Part shown: positions 22,206 through 34,749 of the stretch, piece after piece
Layout: every line of letters starts with the position of its first letter
Position numbering within the stretch: the first letter of the stretch is position 1
NCBI RefSeq assembly: GCF_050624435.1
Contig: NC_134538.1
Location: 129,252,937-129,316,936 of the forward strand
DNA from: Tenrec ecaudatus
Lineage: Eukaryota > Chordata > Mammalia > Afrosoricida > Tenrecidae
Length of the DNA stretch: 64,000 nt
Reading direction: 5' to 3'
The notes under the pieces: generated by a model
The model's database searches: none
What the model saw: the letters and a program-made list of their open reading frames with translations, nothing else
Told to the model about the DNA's origin: nothing
Program-made: the position numbers and the translations under genes

Positions 22206-22639
22206 TCCCTTTATTTTTGTTGAGGTGTAATCCATACTAGCGACTTTGGTGGTCACCAGTAAGTCTTCTGCGTTTACTTAGCTCTCAGCAAGTGAAGTTG
22301 TGTAATCATCATTTCACAACTTGTTAATGAGCCTTCCCAGTCCTCTTCCTCTTTGTGTAGCTCATTTCTCAGATTATTTGCTGTGTATACACTTTGATAA
22401 GTATGGTGATTTTAAACTACCTACTTTACCCTTGTTCAGTATACATGTTTTCCAATAATTCAGTTACATTTTCTGGAACGCCTATTCTTTGATATCCAAA
22501 ATTTTTTGTAGTCTGTACAGTCAAATGTCTTTGCATACTAAAACCAGCAATAACTACAGCAAAACAGTAAAAAAGTTAAGTATCTTTATAATTGTTGCTA
22601 CTCACCAATGAGGAAGCCATGTTGTGCTGAGATCTGCAA
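22206..22639. other. AT-rich unique DNA
   Basis: Nothing recognisable is seen. Confidence 0.4.
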
Positions 22640-22775
22640 GGTCAGCACTTTGAAGCCACCAGCTGCTCCAGGCAAAAGACGGGATTTTCTACTCCCATTA
22701 ACAGTTACTGTCTCAGAAACTCTACTCAGAGGGTTGCTATGAGTTCACAGTGAGCTTGTTTTTGTTTTTAACTCA
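22640..22775 (+). mobile_element. AfroSINE, partial
   Basis: It shows 'aaggtcagcactttgaagcc', 'ttttctactcccattaacag' and 'gggttgctatgagttcacag'. Confidence 0.65.
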
Positions 22776-22929
22776 TAATTTTACTCTTATCCAAGATCCA
22801 TCTGACATCAATAATGATACATATCTTTCCATTTCCTTGTCTGGACCTAGCTTGAATTGCTGGAAGCTCACTGATGATACGTTACTAAACATTTGTTTCC
22901 CTCTTTTTTTGTTTGTTAATTATTTTCTA

Positions 22930-23075
22930 AGGAACCCTGGTGGCATAATGGGTTACCACAAGGTCAACAGTTTGAGACCATTCAATGTTTTATCTCAGAA
23001 ACACACAGAGGTGCAGTTCTCTGTCCGATAGGATCACTGGGAGTTGGAAACAATCCAATGGCAGTGAGCTTTTTT
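22930..23075 (+). mobile_element. AfroSINE
   Basis: It starts 'ggaaccctggtggcataatg', continues 'ggttaccacaaggtcaacag' and ends 'atccaatggcagtgag'. This is the clearest head-and-tail copy, with an internal deletion of the middle. Confidence 0.8.
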
Positions 23076-23489
23076 CCCCCTTTTAATTGAGAACAAAATG
23101 TTACTTGCATGGGAAATGAATAATATTCACATTTGTTCGGATCACTGCTCTTCAGACTGGTTCAGAATATGTATGGATCTCTTAAAACTAATTGGTCAAG
23201 TAGCCGTTTCCCAAATTCTCTGGCATAGACAAGTGAGTATTTCCAGTCTCTCATCAGTTTGTTGCAACATCTCCATTGGAATCTTCCCGTTTCTGTGGAC
23301 GGTTCAGTGACAACACTGCAGTGAAACCTGGACTGATCTGCTCAGCAGAATCACCTCTTGATGATGTGCTACCTCCTGAACATCAGGTCGAACATCAGGC
23401 TTTTAAAATTTTATTGTTTTATGTTTTACAGTGGCTGTGTATTCCTTCCATTTTCTTTTCATCGTTCTGACACCCTTCCCTGTTCCCCT
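23076..23489. other. Unclassified DNA
   Basis: No firm assignment is possible. The text around 23130-23400 has the feel of an old LINE relic, but no motif settles it. Confidence 0.3.
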
Positions 23490-23539
23490 GTATAATCCTT
23501 CATTATTTCAACTTGTATAATCCTTCATTATTTCAACTT
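23490..23539. repeat. Perfect 25-bp tandem duplication
   Basis: The 25-bp unit beginning gtataatccttcattatttc occurs twice back to back. Confidence 0.85.
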
Positions 23540-24589
23540 GCCTAGATTTCTTTTCTGTTCTCTCAGCTTGAGGAATGCTGAGCGTTTTCTTCACGTTTAG
23601 TTGCTTAACTCCACAGCATTGCATTGTCTAGTAAAAATACTTTATTTTGTCTTCTCAAGTGACACTTCGTTCTGTTCAGTGCCTTTATCTGATCATTTCT
23701 TCCCTTCATTTGAGCTCCTTTACCTTCAAGAACCTCTTCTTAGACATAATAGGCCATTTGATTCTTGGCATGATGTTCTAATGCACTGCTCTGCTTTGCG
23801 CTATGTAGTGTTCCTCGTGTCAATCTGTTCTTGAGAGGGCTCTAAGTTCAGGTGGGATATAGTCAAGGTTATCCTCAGGAGCTTGTGCACTTATTTGAAT
23901 TATTTTAGCTTCAAATGGAACTTGCATGTGAACAATTTATATTCTATTCTGCAACAGGATGAATATTCTCATATCCCCAGTGTGTTGTGAGTCAGGATAA
24001 AACTTCAAATTAACTCTTCTTAAAAAAATGATTGCCATTATCAACAATATTTAATTTATCATATTACTTTACTTAATCTCCAGGTATTTATTTAATATTG
24101 TAATTCTTTAGGAAAGTTTATACTTTCTCTCATTAAATTCTATTAAATATTCCAATTCCTATTGATAAGTATTTTTTCCTAATTCCATCTTATTCACTTT
24201 TGAATAACATTTCATTGATTTAGGGAAATTGTGCAAACATTTTGTTAAGTAATCCTAATAGAATAGGGAATAAACAGTGTTTTATCAGCCATGATTTTTT
24301 TGCTTATATTGCTTCACTTAATTCTCAGAACAAAACACTTTGGTAGGTGATATTTAAAGTATTTTCAAGTATGTTTACTTATTCTTTCACTCTATGTATA
24401 AATGGTAGTATCAACATCATCTCAACAGAGAAGTATTCCACAACCTTTTCTTATAAAAGTCGAATGTTCAGAAAGTTTAACTAATTTTCCCTACATTATA
24501 TAACTAATAGTAATGTAAATGACAATCAATTTGAGATCCATTCCTCTACACTTTTTTGCTTTATTAATATCTTTGCCTTAAAGGAAGGA
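23540..24589. other. AT-rich DNA, no gene seen
   Basis: No recognisable coding exon, RNA gene or repeat is seen. Confidence 0.4.
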
Positions 24590-24770
24590 ACCTTGACGGC
24601 TTAATGGGTTACAAATTGAACTGTTCAAACCCACCCGATACTCCATGGGAGAAGAATGAGGCTTTCTGCTCCCACCATGATTCACAGGCTCAGACCCCTA
24701 AGGGGCAGGTTGCTCTATCCTACAGGGCCTTATGAGTGAGAATCAACTTGAAGGCAGTGAGGCTTTTTTT
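24590..24770 (+). mobile_element. AfroSINE
   Basis: It shows 'ggaaccttgacggcttaatg', 'aggctttctgctcccaccat' and the tail 'caacttgaaggcagtgaggc'. Confidence 0.75.
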
Positions 24771-26064
24771 CTTTCAATATTTGATTATTATTATGTTTTA
24801 TTATTATGTTTTATTATTGAGACATTTTCAAGTGAGGTTTGGAAGCATACTAGCCTTCATCTTGGAATATTTAAATTCATTATATAATTTTTACTACATA
24901 TTTCAATAATTGCTCAGTTGTAATCACCACACAAACAGTCCCCTCTATTTCATCATATAACAACAAATGCTACCTCAAATACTTGCTCATTTAAAAAATC
25001 CTCTATGGATTTTCAAGGGAGAATGATAACTAGAGCCCAGATTGTATATCTGAAAATGGAAACAGGTGGTTAGTTTGGAGAGATATTTAGGGAAATAAAA
25101 TGAACTAAAATTGGTGATTGATCAAACATTAAGGTAGAAGGAGAGATGTCAAAATGCCAGGAACAGCTTATAAATTAGAGTATGGTGTCACCTTGATCTC
25201 TTCAGTAGTGTTTCTCTGATTGCATACATCAAAGTCAATCATTTCAAATGATGTTATAGTACCAAGACATACATTGGCAACATCATTAGTTCTATTGTCG
25301 TGTTATTAAGGAAATCCATTTGTAAAAGGATCAGCACCAAGTTTCTGGTGATGGCTCCTAAGAACAATATCCTTTGAGTATTCTTAAGGAATTTTTCCCA
25401 TGGCATTTATATTATAATGTATCCCATGAACTTACAACAGTACATGTGTTCAAGAATTTTAAAGTGGAAATAAAATAAGATTAAGACAAATATACCAATT
25501 TTTTGTACTTGGGATGTAAAATATTGACTATAAAATAAAATACTACATGGTGATGTAAATGTAATAAGCTACAGGTATCTTCTGGCAAAGACAGCACAAA
25601 ATCCTGAGGCAAATGTTTTGAAATAATGCAAATACTTGCATTTATAAATTAATGCTGTTGATATAATGGAATTCATTAATTATAAATCTACATAACAGAT
25701 ATGCTAAGTGGAAAATTGTATTACTTTGTTCTTTTCCCTTTTGAAAAAGCTTTAATAACATAGAGAAATTACCTCTCTGAGTGGATTACAAAGACCAAAC
25801 ATTAGTTGAGAATATTTTATTGATATCTATACTCCTATATTCCTTATGAGTCTTTCTTAAACTAGCAAAACATTTCAAGTTAGTAAAGAATTGCGTTTTC
25901 TTTTGTGCTGGGAACATCTAACACATTGCAGCTGCTTAATTCATGATGAATTTTATCTATGTTAATGCTGGGGTCTGTCCATTAGGGAAAACAGTTTCTA
26001 AAACAAATAAACCATCAATCATAAATTCACCCATTTTCTTATTTTCCTTAATGAATGGGACTCA
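24771..26064. other. AT-rich unique DNA
   Basis: Nothing recognisable is seen. Confidence 0.45.
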
Positions 26065-26262
26065 AAAACATTGACTATCGTTGAATTGATTCTGACTCAG
26101 AGTGATCTTTTAAGAGATAATACAACTGTGCCTGTGAGTTTCTGAGACTGGTAACTCTTTATAGGAGCATCAAACCTCACCTTTCTCCTTAGGACTGACT
26201 GGAGGTTTCAAACTGCTGATCTTGTGGTTAGCAGTGAACTTGTAATCCAATATTCCAACAGG
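26065..26262 (-). mobile_element. AfroSINE, antisense
   Basis: It shows 'gttgaattgattctgactca', 'gtgcctgtgagtttctgaga', 'tttcaaactgctgatcttgt' and 'ggttagcagtgaacttgtaa'. Confidence 0.75.
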
Positions 26263-26919
26263 ATGGGCCAGCAGGTCTACATAAACTTAGCCTTAGGTTT
26301 TTGCTCTTGTCATCTTGCCTTCCAATGTCTGGCTCTATGGATAAACATCCTTTGCTTACTATTTAAATTATAATGCCACGAGAATGTATGTGCTGTAAAC
26401 TTTTGTAACATGAAACATTTTGCTTATGTTATGCACCCTTTCAATAAGTATGATAACAGCAACAAACAAACAAAAATAGTCTTGGCACTTGGAGCCCTGG
26501 TATATTTCTTAAACTAGTTGACAGCTTCTTGGTCACCATTCTTTGGCATTGGAGCCCCTTGTGGACTCACGAGGACTCTTGTAAGCACAGTTTAAGAACT
26601 ATTGGTAGTAGAGACAAGGACACTGATTGAGGTTGAGATTCAAGCTCTTTATCAAATGTGACCAGTGAAGTCAGTGGTCAATTTGGTAAAGAATTAGAAT
26701 CTATGTGTCTCAGTGTCTTCTAATTGCTATTGGCCTAAGTATTTGAATACAATTATCCTTTATAAGCTTATAAATTTTTCAATTAAAATGTTTATGTGTA
26801 TCAATTGCATATGTCTATTAGAAGTTAAGACTAGGTAATAACTCATTTACAATTTGTGTTTTGAAGAAATTAGAAAGACTTGTTTTTGTTTTTACTTCCT
26901 CTTTCATTGTATGCATAAT
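26263..26919. other. AT-rich unique DNA
   Basis: Nothing recognisable is seen. Confidence 0.4.
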
Positions 26920-28950
26920 CTTAATTATTTTATTAGGATCTCTTACAGATAGCATAACATTCTATAATTCAATCATATCAAGCAGTATTGTACAATTGCT
27001 TCCACAATCAGTTTCAAAACATTGTATTTCTTCTTGAAGTCCTTTATAACAGCTCCTCTTTATCCCCTCCCTTTGCCACCCTACTTCCCAGGATCCCATA
27101 TATAATTTTTCCTATAATAGTTTTTATTTTGGCCAGATCTCGCACAGTCCAATTCACCCATGCCCATCCAAAATTGCTGCTTGGCCCCATAGAAGGGGGT
27201 TACATAGTCATCAATGCTGTCCGCCCCCTATTTGTCCCTTACCCCACCTCTCTTCCCATACCTTCAGGGAACCATTGCTCCTATTACTGTTTCTGAGGAG
27301 TTATCTGTCTTGGCTTTCATGTACTGAGTGATCTTAAATATACAAATGAACTTACACAAACCTGTGATTTATGACGTAAAACAAATTAAATCTATAATAG
27401 TAAGGGGAGGAAATATTAAAGAGCTAGAGCACAGTTACATGGTTCATCAGTACTATACCACCCACTGGATTTATCATCCCTTTCTTGTGTCCTTCTGAGA
27501 GGGACTGTCCCATTATCTTACAGGTGGGCTTTGGATCTCCACTATATCCACGCCCTTCACATTAACTTAGTTGCTTGTTTTTAAACTTCCGATACCTCTT
27601 CTCTTTGACACCTCTTAATCACACAAGCTGGTGTGCTTCTTCCTTTTGGACTTTTTGCTTCTGGCTAGATGGCTGCTTATTTAACTCCAACTTTTAAGCC
27701 CCAAGATGCTATATCTTCTAATAGCCGGGCACTGCAACGCACCCATTTTGTCTTCAGTGAACAAGTCAGGGAGGTGAGTACCATGCAATGCCACCTTATT
27801 AAAACTAACTGTTCTTGTATTGAGGTAAGAATTAAGTTAAGGCCCAATGTCCATCTGCTTCCTTGTTGCATTTGTTCACATATACATATATAAACATATA
27901 TTTATATATTTGCATATATATACACACACATACCCATATTTTTCTTTCTTTCCTCATTTTTCTTCCTGGCCCACTATCATGTTTATCCATAGTTCACCTC
28001 TCATTAGTTCTCTGATACAATTCAATTGAAGAACAGCCAGAAAATCTTCACCCTCCTCATCACCGATTTTAGAACACTTACTATTCCGCTGTACCTGTCA
28101 TTATTGGCTCACGGCTCACCTGCCCCCTCTTCCTTCCCTCCCGTGCCCCCAGGAACCCTCAGTCCAGTCGTTGTCTTCATAAGATTGCCTATCTTGTATA
28201 GATAAACACCCCCCAAAAAGGGTGGGGCATACAGATAGTCACAAGTTTAACAGGGATCCTGACATTGAGCAGATGAATATCTCTCTGCTAAACAGAGAGA
28301 AGGACATGTTATTAACAAACCGTCAGTCCAGGCCCCTTTCCCTCAGGGTACATATCCGGGTCCTGCTTACCTAACAACACATATCCCCTTTTAGTCTTCA
28401 GCAATCCTGTCTGAAAGTTGTGCATCCTTAAAGTCCCCATTGCTATTCCTTCAGCAGGGATGGAGCGGTTGTAAAATCCCCATCCCCACTCCAGTTACAC
28501 CTTTAGACTTTGAGCATGCCCCCTTGTGCATAATCCCCAAACAGTTCAGATGGGTACCCAGTGCTGCCCCCAGTCAGAAGTCTACAATCTGGATTCCTTG
28601 GGGAGTTCCTGACTTTATTCCTGTCACTGGTCTTTTGCCCCTGCTCTTGGTTTGCTCCAAAGCAGGAAGGTCAGACTGGCCACTCTCCTTCCTCTGGATC
28701 CTTAGGGCTGTCCTATGCCGCATTGACACTAGGGAGAGTATGGCACATCTCGAACTGAGGCTGGCCCTGCAGTCATCTGGGAATGAGCTGCCTCCAGCAG
28801 GAACATCCCCTTCAAGGACTGGCACACAGCAATGGGGTTTAATGTCTCTCGCCCTTTCCTTTGGAAATATAAACAATACCCTCCCCTTGGGTGGGTTAGT
28901 CCCCTGACCCTCCCATGTGGGTCTTAAAGCATATGGAAGGGGGAGAAAGG
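26920..28950 (-). mobile_element. L1 3' UTR, antisense, attached to the L1 ORF2 remnant
   Basis: Blocks such as 'cacacaagctggtgtgcttc' and 'atatcttctaatagccgggc' are reverse complements of landmarks in the sense copies at 8.7, 14.7 and 38.2 kb. The segment passes directly into antisense ORF2. This is the internal evidence that the window's most common family is an L1 3' UTR roughly 2 kb long. Plus-strand frames such as 28440-28907 are antisense by-products. Confidence 0.75.
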
Positions 28951-31900
28951 ATACCTTTCAGCACAGGTGCTATCTGCATCCATTTTTGATGACATATGAA
29001 TCATTGGGTTAGGTCAGGCTCATGGCTGACTATCTGGTCCTCAGACCGGAAATTGTATGCTGTGTGCATTTTCCCATATGCCATTCTGCTGTTTAAACTT
29101 ACATCAGTGGACTCATGTTGTACTTGACCCTTTCTGCTTGGCTAACTTCACTCACCATAATATCCTCCTGCTCTAAGAGATGAGGTGTTCCGGTGTTTCG
29201 CCATTATTTTTAAGGGGATGCATAGTATTCCACTGTCTATATATACCAGGGTTTTTAAATCAATTTGTCTATTGATGGAAATGTAGGCTGTTTCAATTTT
29301 TTGTTGTTGTTGCAGTTGTTAACTCCTAGTGATAAACATTGGGGAGCAGGTGTCTGGTAGTGGTCTGTTTCTTATTTCTTCTGGGTATTGATGCCCAGTC
29401 GTGGAATTGATGCCATCTGTTTTAGGTATCACCAAATCACTTTCCACAGCCAATGACCACAAAACCACAAGCAGTGAATGAGCATTCCTCATCACACCCC
29501 CTCCAACATTTGTTGCTTTTTTGAATTGGGCTATCTTTGATGGTGGTATCTCTTGGTTGTTTTAATTTGCATTTCCTGATGGCTAATGATCAGGAACATT
29601 TTTTCATATGTTTATTGGCTATCTTGTGTTCAAGTCTTTGCTCACCTGCTCAGTGGGGCTTTTTGGTTTTTTTTCTGTTGTAAGCTTGCAGTATTCTGTC
29701 GTTTTTAGTAATAAGCCCTTTGATATGTCATTATCAAATATCTTTTCCAAAACTGTGGGCTCTCTTATTACTCTCTGGATGAAATTTTTCGATGTATACA
29801 AGTGTTTTATTTTTAGTAGGTTCAACTCATCTATTTTATCTTCATCTTGGTGTGTATCCTTCCCTATGTCTGATAGACAATGTGTTCCCTGCAGTAAGGT
29901 TCTTAGCTTTGTACCAATTTTCATATTGATGATCCTGATGGTTTTAGGTTTCACTTTGAGCTCTGTGATCCACTTTGAAGTTGTTCTTGTGCATGGAGTG
30001 AAGTAAGGGTCTTTTTCATTCTTCTGCAGGCTGATATTCAGTTTTCCCAGCACCATTTGCTGAAAAGGGCATCTGCTTCCATTTGATATTTTTTGGACCA
30101 TTATCAAAGATCTGTTGTCTGTATGCAGCTGTTTTAATTTCTGGATTTTATGATCTTATCTGAATTGGTCTGAGTATCTATCATTATACCAGTCCCATGG
30201 TATATACTATTGGTATATAATATTGATCCGAGTATCTATCATTATACCAGTACCATGCTGTTTTGACAACTTTGGCTCTATAATAAGTTTTAAAGTCATG
30301 CAGTGAAAAACCACCCATTTTGTTCTTCCTCTTGAGGAGTTCCTTGCCAATTCTTGTCTACTCTCCTTTCCATATGAAGTTGGTAGTTAGTTTTTCCATT
30401 TCCTTAAAAAATGGGCTGAGATTTATATTGGGATTGCATTGAACTTATATAGTGCCTTAGGCACGTTTGACATAATTACAAAATTGAGTCTATTAGTCAT
30501 GAGCTCGGGATATTCTTCCGTTTATGGTTGTCCCTTTTGGTTTCTTGCAAAAGTGTTCTGTAGATTTCCTTGACCAGATCTTTTAGTTTTGGGTTAAGAA
30601 TATTCCAAGATATTTCAGTTTATGCTTGGCTATTGTGAAGGGTACTATCTTCTTGGTCGCTTTTTCTGTAATACTGTCAGTGAAGTACAACAACTCTACC
30701 ATAACTCTTTATCATTTCCAGCAATCTTTCTGTGGGGCCTTTGGGGTTTTCTGTATATATAATCATTTCATCTGCAAATAACAGTACTTTCGTTTCTTCT
30801 TACCCCAAATGTATACCTTTGATATCCTTCCATTGTCTTGTATTATTAGCTCAGACCTCCAGGAAGATGTTGAAGTGGGAATAAGGAGCATCCTTGTTGG
30901 GTCCTCTTTTTCAGTGGGAATATTTTCAGATTTTCCCTATTGATTGGAACATTGGCTGTTGGTTTTTCATATATAGCTTTTATTTATTGAGGTAATTTCC
31001 TTCAAATCCTATCTTCTTGAGTGTCTTTACCAAGAATAGGTCTGCAATATTGCCAAATGTTTTTTCTGTGTCTATTGATATTATCATGTGGTTTTCATCC
31101 TCTTTCTTGTCAATGTGATGGGTAATGTTGATGGCTTTTTGGATGTTGAACCGTCCCTACATCCCTGTTATGAATCCCACTTGGTCCTGAAGGATTATTT
31201 TTATATACTTTTGTATTCGCTTGGTCATGTTTTTTGCATCTATGTTCATTAGAGATATTGCCCTGTAGTTTTCTATTCTTGAGGGATCCTTGTCAGGTTT
31301 TCGTATCAGTGTATACTTACTTCATCGAAGATGTTTGGGAGTTTACCATCCCTTTCCATATTCTGGAAGAGCTTGTGTAGCATCAGTGTCAGCTCTTACT
31401 TGAATGCTTGGTGAATTCTCCTGTGAAGCCATCTGGGCCAGGCCTTTTTTTAGTTGGTAGTTCCTTGATAACTTAATCTATTTCTTGATTTGCTGTGAGT
31501 CTGTTCAAGTTCTGGACATCAATTAAGATACTTTGGGAAGGGTTTGCTTTTCCAGGTAGTTGTCCAAGTCCTCCAAGTTGTTGATATCATTGGAGTAGAG
31601 TTATTTGTAGTACTGTGTAATTAGTCCTTCAATTTCATTGACATCCACTCTAATTTCCCCAAATTCATCTCATCCTGGATATTGATGTCTGCTCCTTCCT
31701 ATTTTTTGTTAATTTTTCTAGCAGTTTATTGATGGTTTTGATATTTAGTTAATTTTTTCCACTGATTTTTGTTTCCCAGTCATATAACTCTGCCCTGATA
31801 TTTATAGTTTATTTTATGTTTCTATTAGAAGTATTATTCTGGTTATTCTGTTCCAGCTACTGAAGGTGTGTTTTTTTTTTGATAAGGTGTCGACCATAAA

Positions 31901-32287
31901 TCTCTCTTCCTTTTTCATATGTGCATTCATTGCTATTAAACATCCTCTAATAGCTGCCTATGCTGTATCCCACAGGTTTTGATATGTTCTATTTTCATTC
32001 TTATTTCATTCTAGAAACTTCTTCATTTTGTCTCTAATTTGCCAATGCCCAATCCTTTTTAACCAGTAAGTTATTTAGCCTCCATGTATTTGCTCTTGTT
32101 TTATTATTGTTTCTTTCATTGATATACAGTTTTGTAGCATAGTGATCAGAAAAAGGAAGTGTTTGTGACCTTTATATGTTTGAGTTTATGTAAGCTTGAC
32201 TTGTGTCCTAGAGTGTGGTCTATTTTCTAATATGTGTCATCATATGCACTTGAAAACTAATGTGTATTTTTTGCAGTTGGGTCGAGA

Positions 32288-32375
32288 GTTCTGAGTATAT
32301 CTATCAGGTCCAGGTTATGAGTATATCTATCAGTTCTGAGTATATCTATCAGGTTCTGAGTATATCTATCAGGTT
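32288..32375. repeat. Short tandem repeat inside the L1
   Basis: A unit of about 19-20 bp containing 'gagtatatctatcag' occurs four times with slight changes. Confidence 0.8.
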
Positions 32376-32575
32376 GTCTGATGGTAGTGTTTAGATCAGC
32401 AGCCTCTTTGTTGAGCTTCTTTCCTGCTGATCTCTCTTTCTTGCACAGTGGTGTATCAAAGTCTCCCACTATGATTGTCAATCCTCTGATTTCTTTTTAC
32501 ATCCTTTGGAGGATTTGGTTGATGAAATGTGCAGGTCTCTCAATGGGGTGAGTACATGTTTATTATTGTGGCGTT

Positions 32576-33015
32576 TACATAATCTTCTGTCAACTTGCGA
32601 AGGGGTGGATTCTAGCCTGTAAATCAGGTCACAGCATGATGACCTACCTCATTTGAAGGCAGAAAAAAGATAAGTAGCTTCATGGAGGCCAGATACCCTC
32701 TCTGCTTCATCTTCCTGCTGACTAGCCAGATGTGCTACACTGATGGAGCTGAGCCCTGGAACTGGAGGAGCCACATGGAGACCCACACCAGTGCTGAGAT
32801 GCCTCCACTACCACAGCATCCACAAGACTGCCCCTCCCCCCCCAGCCGTGATCTTCCTGCATTCCTGTCATTGCATGTGTTGCATGAATCTGAAGAGGAC
32901 TTTATAACCTGGTATCAGACATATGGGCTAATATCTGACTTATGGACTTGATCTGGACTGGGCTAGGATGTTTTCTTAATAGCAACTATTCTTTGCTAGA
33001 AAGTTCTCTATTACA
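32576..33015 (+). repeat. Family X-like repeat inserted in the L1
   Basis: It begins near 'cataatcttctgtcaacttg', contains 'gaactggaggagccacatgg' and ends near 'ttatggacttgatctggact'. The flanks are L1, so this insertion is younger than that L1. A plus-strand frame at 32682-32951 is probably incidental. No duplication of the target could be fixed by eye. Confidence 0.5.
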
Positions 33016-34194
33016 CCCATATGAGTGTCTATGACTTTGTTTCACTCATCAACCCAGACTAAAACTATGATATTCGGTGCCTCTTGGTCCACTGATCCAT
33101 CAAGCATTACATAGTGCTCTTACTTATCTCTTGTTATGTCCTGCACCATGAGATCAATTTGTGAGAGCTTAGAATAGCAACTCTTGCTTTTTAAAATTGC
33201 CCTTTGCTTGATATATTTTTGCCATTCTTTGCTCCTCAACTTGATTTTGTCTGTGAGCTTGAGATGTATCTTTTGTAGACAGCAGATTGATGGGCTTTGT
33301 TTCCTAATCCTGTCTCCTAGTCTTTGTCTTTTATTAGGTGAAGTCAGACCGCTGACATTCAGAGTAATTTCATCATCTCTGGAATTTTTGCTTTCATCTC
33401 ATTTCTTTTGTGTTAGATGCTTTCCTATCTTCTTCCTTAGCTGTGTGTTATATGTGAATGCAGGATTCATTCTTGCCTCCTTTTCTCCATTGGGTCACAG
33501 TGATCTTGGGCATTGCTTTCAGTATGAAGACTTCTAAATGATGTTACAACTCTATGTGTTGGTTTCCTGATTGTGCCCTGTGGATGTTAGACTTATGTCC
33601 ACGTGAGTTGGAGGGTGATTTTTGTAGTGCTCTTTTTAATGTATTCTCTAAACTCTTCCTTATCCAAGAAAATTTTTACCTCCCCTCCAATTTTGATAGA
33701 GTGTTTGGCATGATAGAGGATTCTCAGGTAACAACTGTTCTTTTCAGACTCCCAGAAGAAGCTGTTCTATTCTCTCCTCTTCTTAGTGGTTTCTGCTGAT
33801 AGGTCTGATTGTATTCTTACCAGATTACCCTTTTAGATAACTACATTTTTTTTCTAGCTACTCATGATTTTCTCCTTTTCCTAAAGTTTGGGTCGTTTGA
33901 CTACGATGTGCCTTGGTGTGTTTTTCTTGAGATTCAGTCCAGTAGGTCTTATATCTGCTTTCTGGATGATTTTCGGATTATCCTTTATCATAATGGAAAA
34001 ATTTTATTCCAAGTATTCCCTCACTGTTTTAGCTGTTGATTTTGTTATGTCTGTCTTGCTCTGGTACCCCAATTTAGATAGACCCTTTAATGTCATTTTA
34101 ATCAATACAACTTGACTGGAACTAGCAAGTTAACAAAATAATAAGAAATATTATACATATAATATTCTATAATTATAATATTATCCCTAAAACC

Positions 34195-34740
34195 TCATGG
34201 AATCAGAAATCAAGAAGTCAAATTACATACTGAATTATTTGGAAAATGTGCTGCAAAATATCTTTAAAATATTAAAGAACAAAGGTGTCCATTTGAAGAC
34301 TAAGGTGCATGTGACCCAAATCGTAATATTGACAATGGCCTCTTGTGACAGTGAAAGCTATACAGTGAAAAAGGAAACAGTAATTGTTGCTTATGAATTG
34401 TGATACTTGCTGAAATATTGAATAATAAATATTGAATAAACCAGTGGTTACCTGAGGAAAAAACAAATCTATGTTGAAAGCACTGTTGCAATGTTCATCT
34501 TATAAGAGAGTATGGGGAGATTCTAGGCCATGTGCTTTGCGTATATTATTAGGAAGGACCGTCCGTGGAGACGCACATAAAATGTGGTAAAGTAGTGGGC
34601 CATAAATTTTGTTTTTAAAAAGTAAGACCCGCAAAGAGACTAGTATCTGCAGTGGCAGCAACAGTGGACAGGAACTGTAGGGATGGCTGCACGGTGCAGT
34701 GCAGTGTTTCATCCTGCTGTACATTAGGCTATCTATGATA
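34195..34740 (+). pseudogene. RTE LINE, C-terminal part and 3' end
   Basis: It shows 'gacccaaatcgtaatattga' and 'ttattaggaaggaccgtcc', then an RTE-like tail. The first part corresponds to the block at 43925-44000 in another copy. Frameshifts abound. Confidence 0.6.
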
Positions 34741-34749
34741 ATCCAGTTA

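Larger units (their letters stand above)
28951..34110 (-). pseudogene. L1 ORF2 remnant (endonuclease-reverse transcriptase)
   Basis: ORF2 normally encodes the endonuclease and reverse transcriptase that copy L1 RNA into DNA. The minus strand keeps long stretches of L1-like protein. The longest uninterrupted piece is 162 codons at 29619-30107, from the C-terminal part ('KWITELKVKPKTIRIINMKI'). Around 30764-30778 the catalytic FADD box reads FADE, so a catalytic aspartate is lost. Frameshifts and stops are frequent. The order from low to high coordinate is 3' to 5' of the element, ending near 34110 with upstream L1 sequence. Family X interrupts it at about 32576-33015. Short internal duplications lie near 30170-30255 and 32288-32375. 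Confidence 0.82.

Noticed and set aside
28440..28907. 155-codon plus-strand frame
   Set aside because: It is antisense to the L1 3' UTR, has no family motif and lies in C-rich sequence with few stops.
29608..30006. 132-codon plus-strand frame
   Set aside because: Shadow of the L1 ORF2 remnant on the other strand.
32682..32951. 89-codon frame with a signal-peptide-like start
   Set aside because: It lies inside a family X repeat inserted in L1, and other copies do not keep the frame.
33184..33537. 117-codon plus-strand frame rich in Leu and Phe
   Set aside because: Antisense shadow of L1 sequence; the hydrophobic look comes from T-rich DNA.
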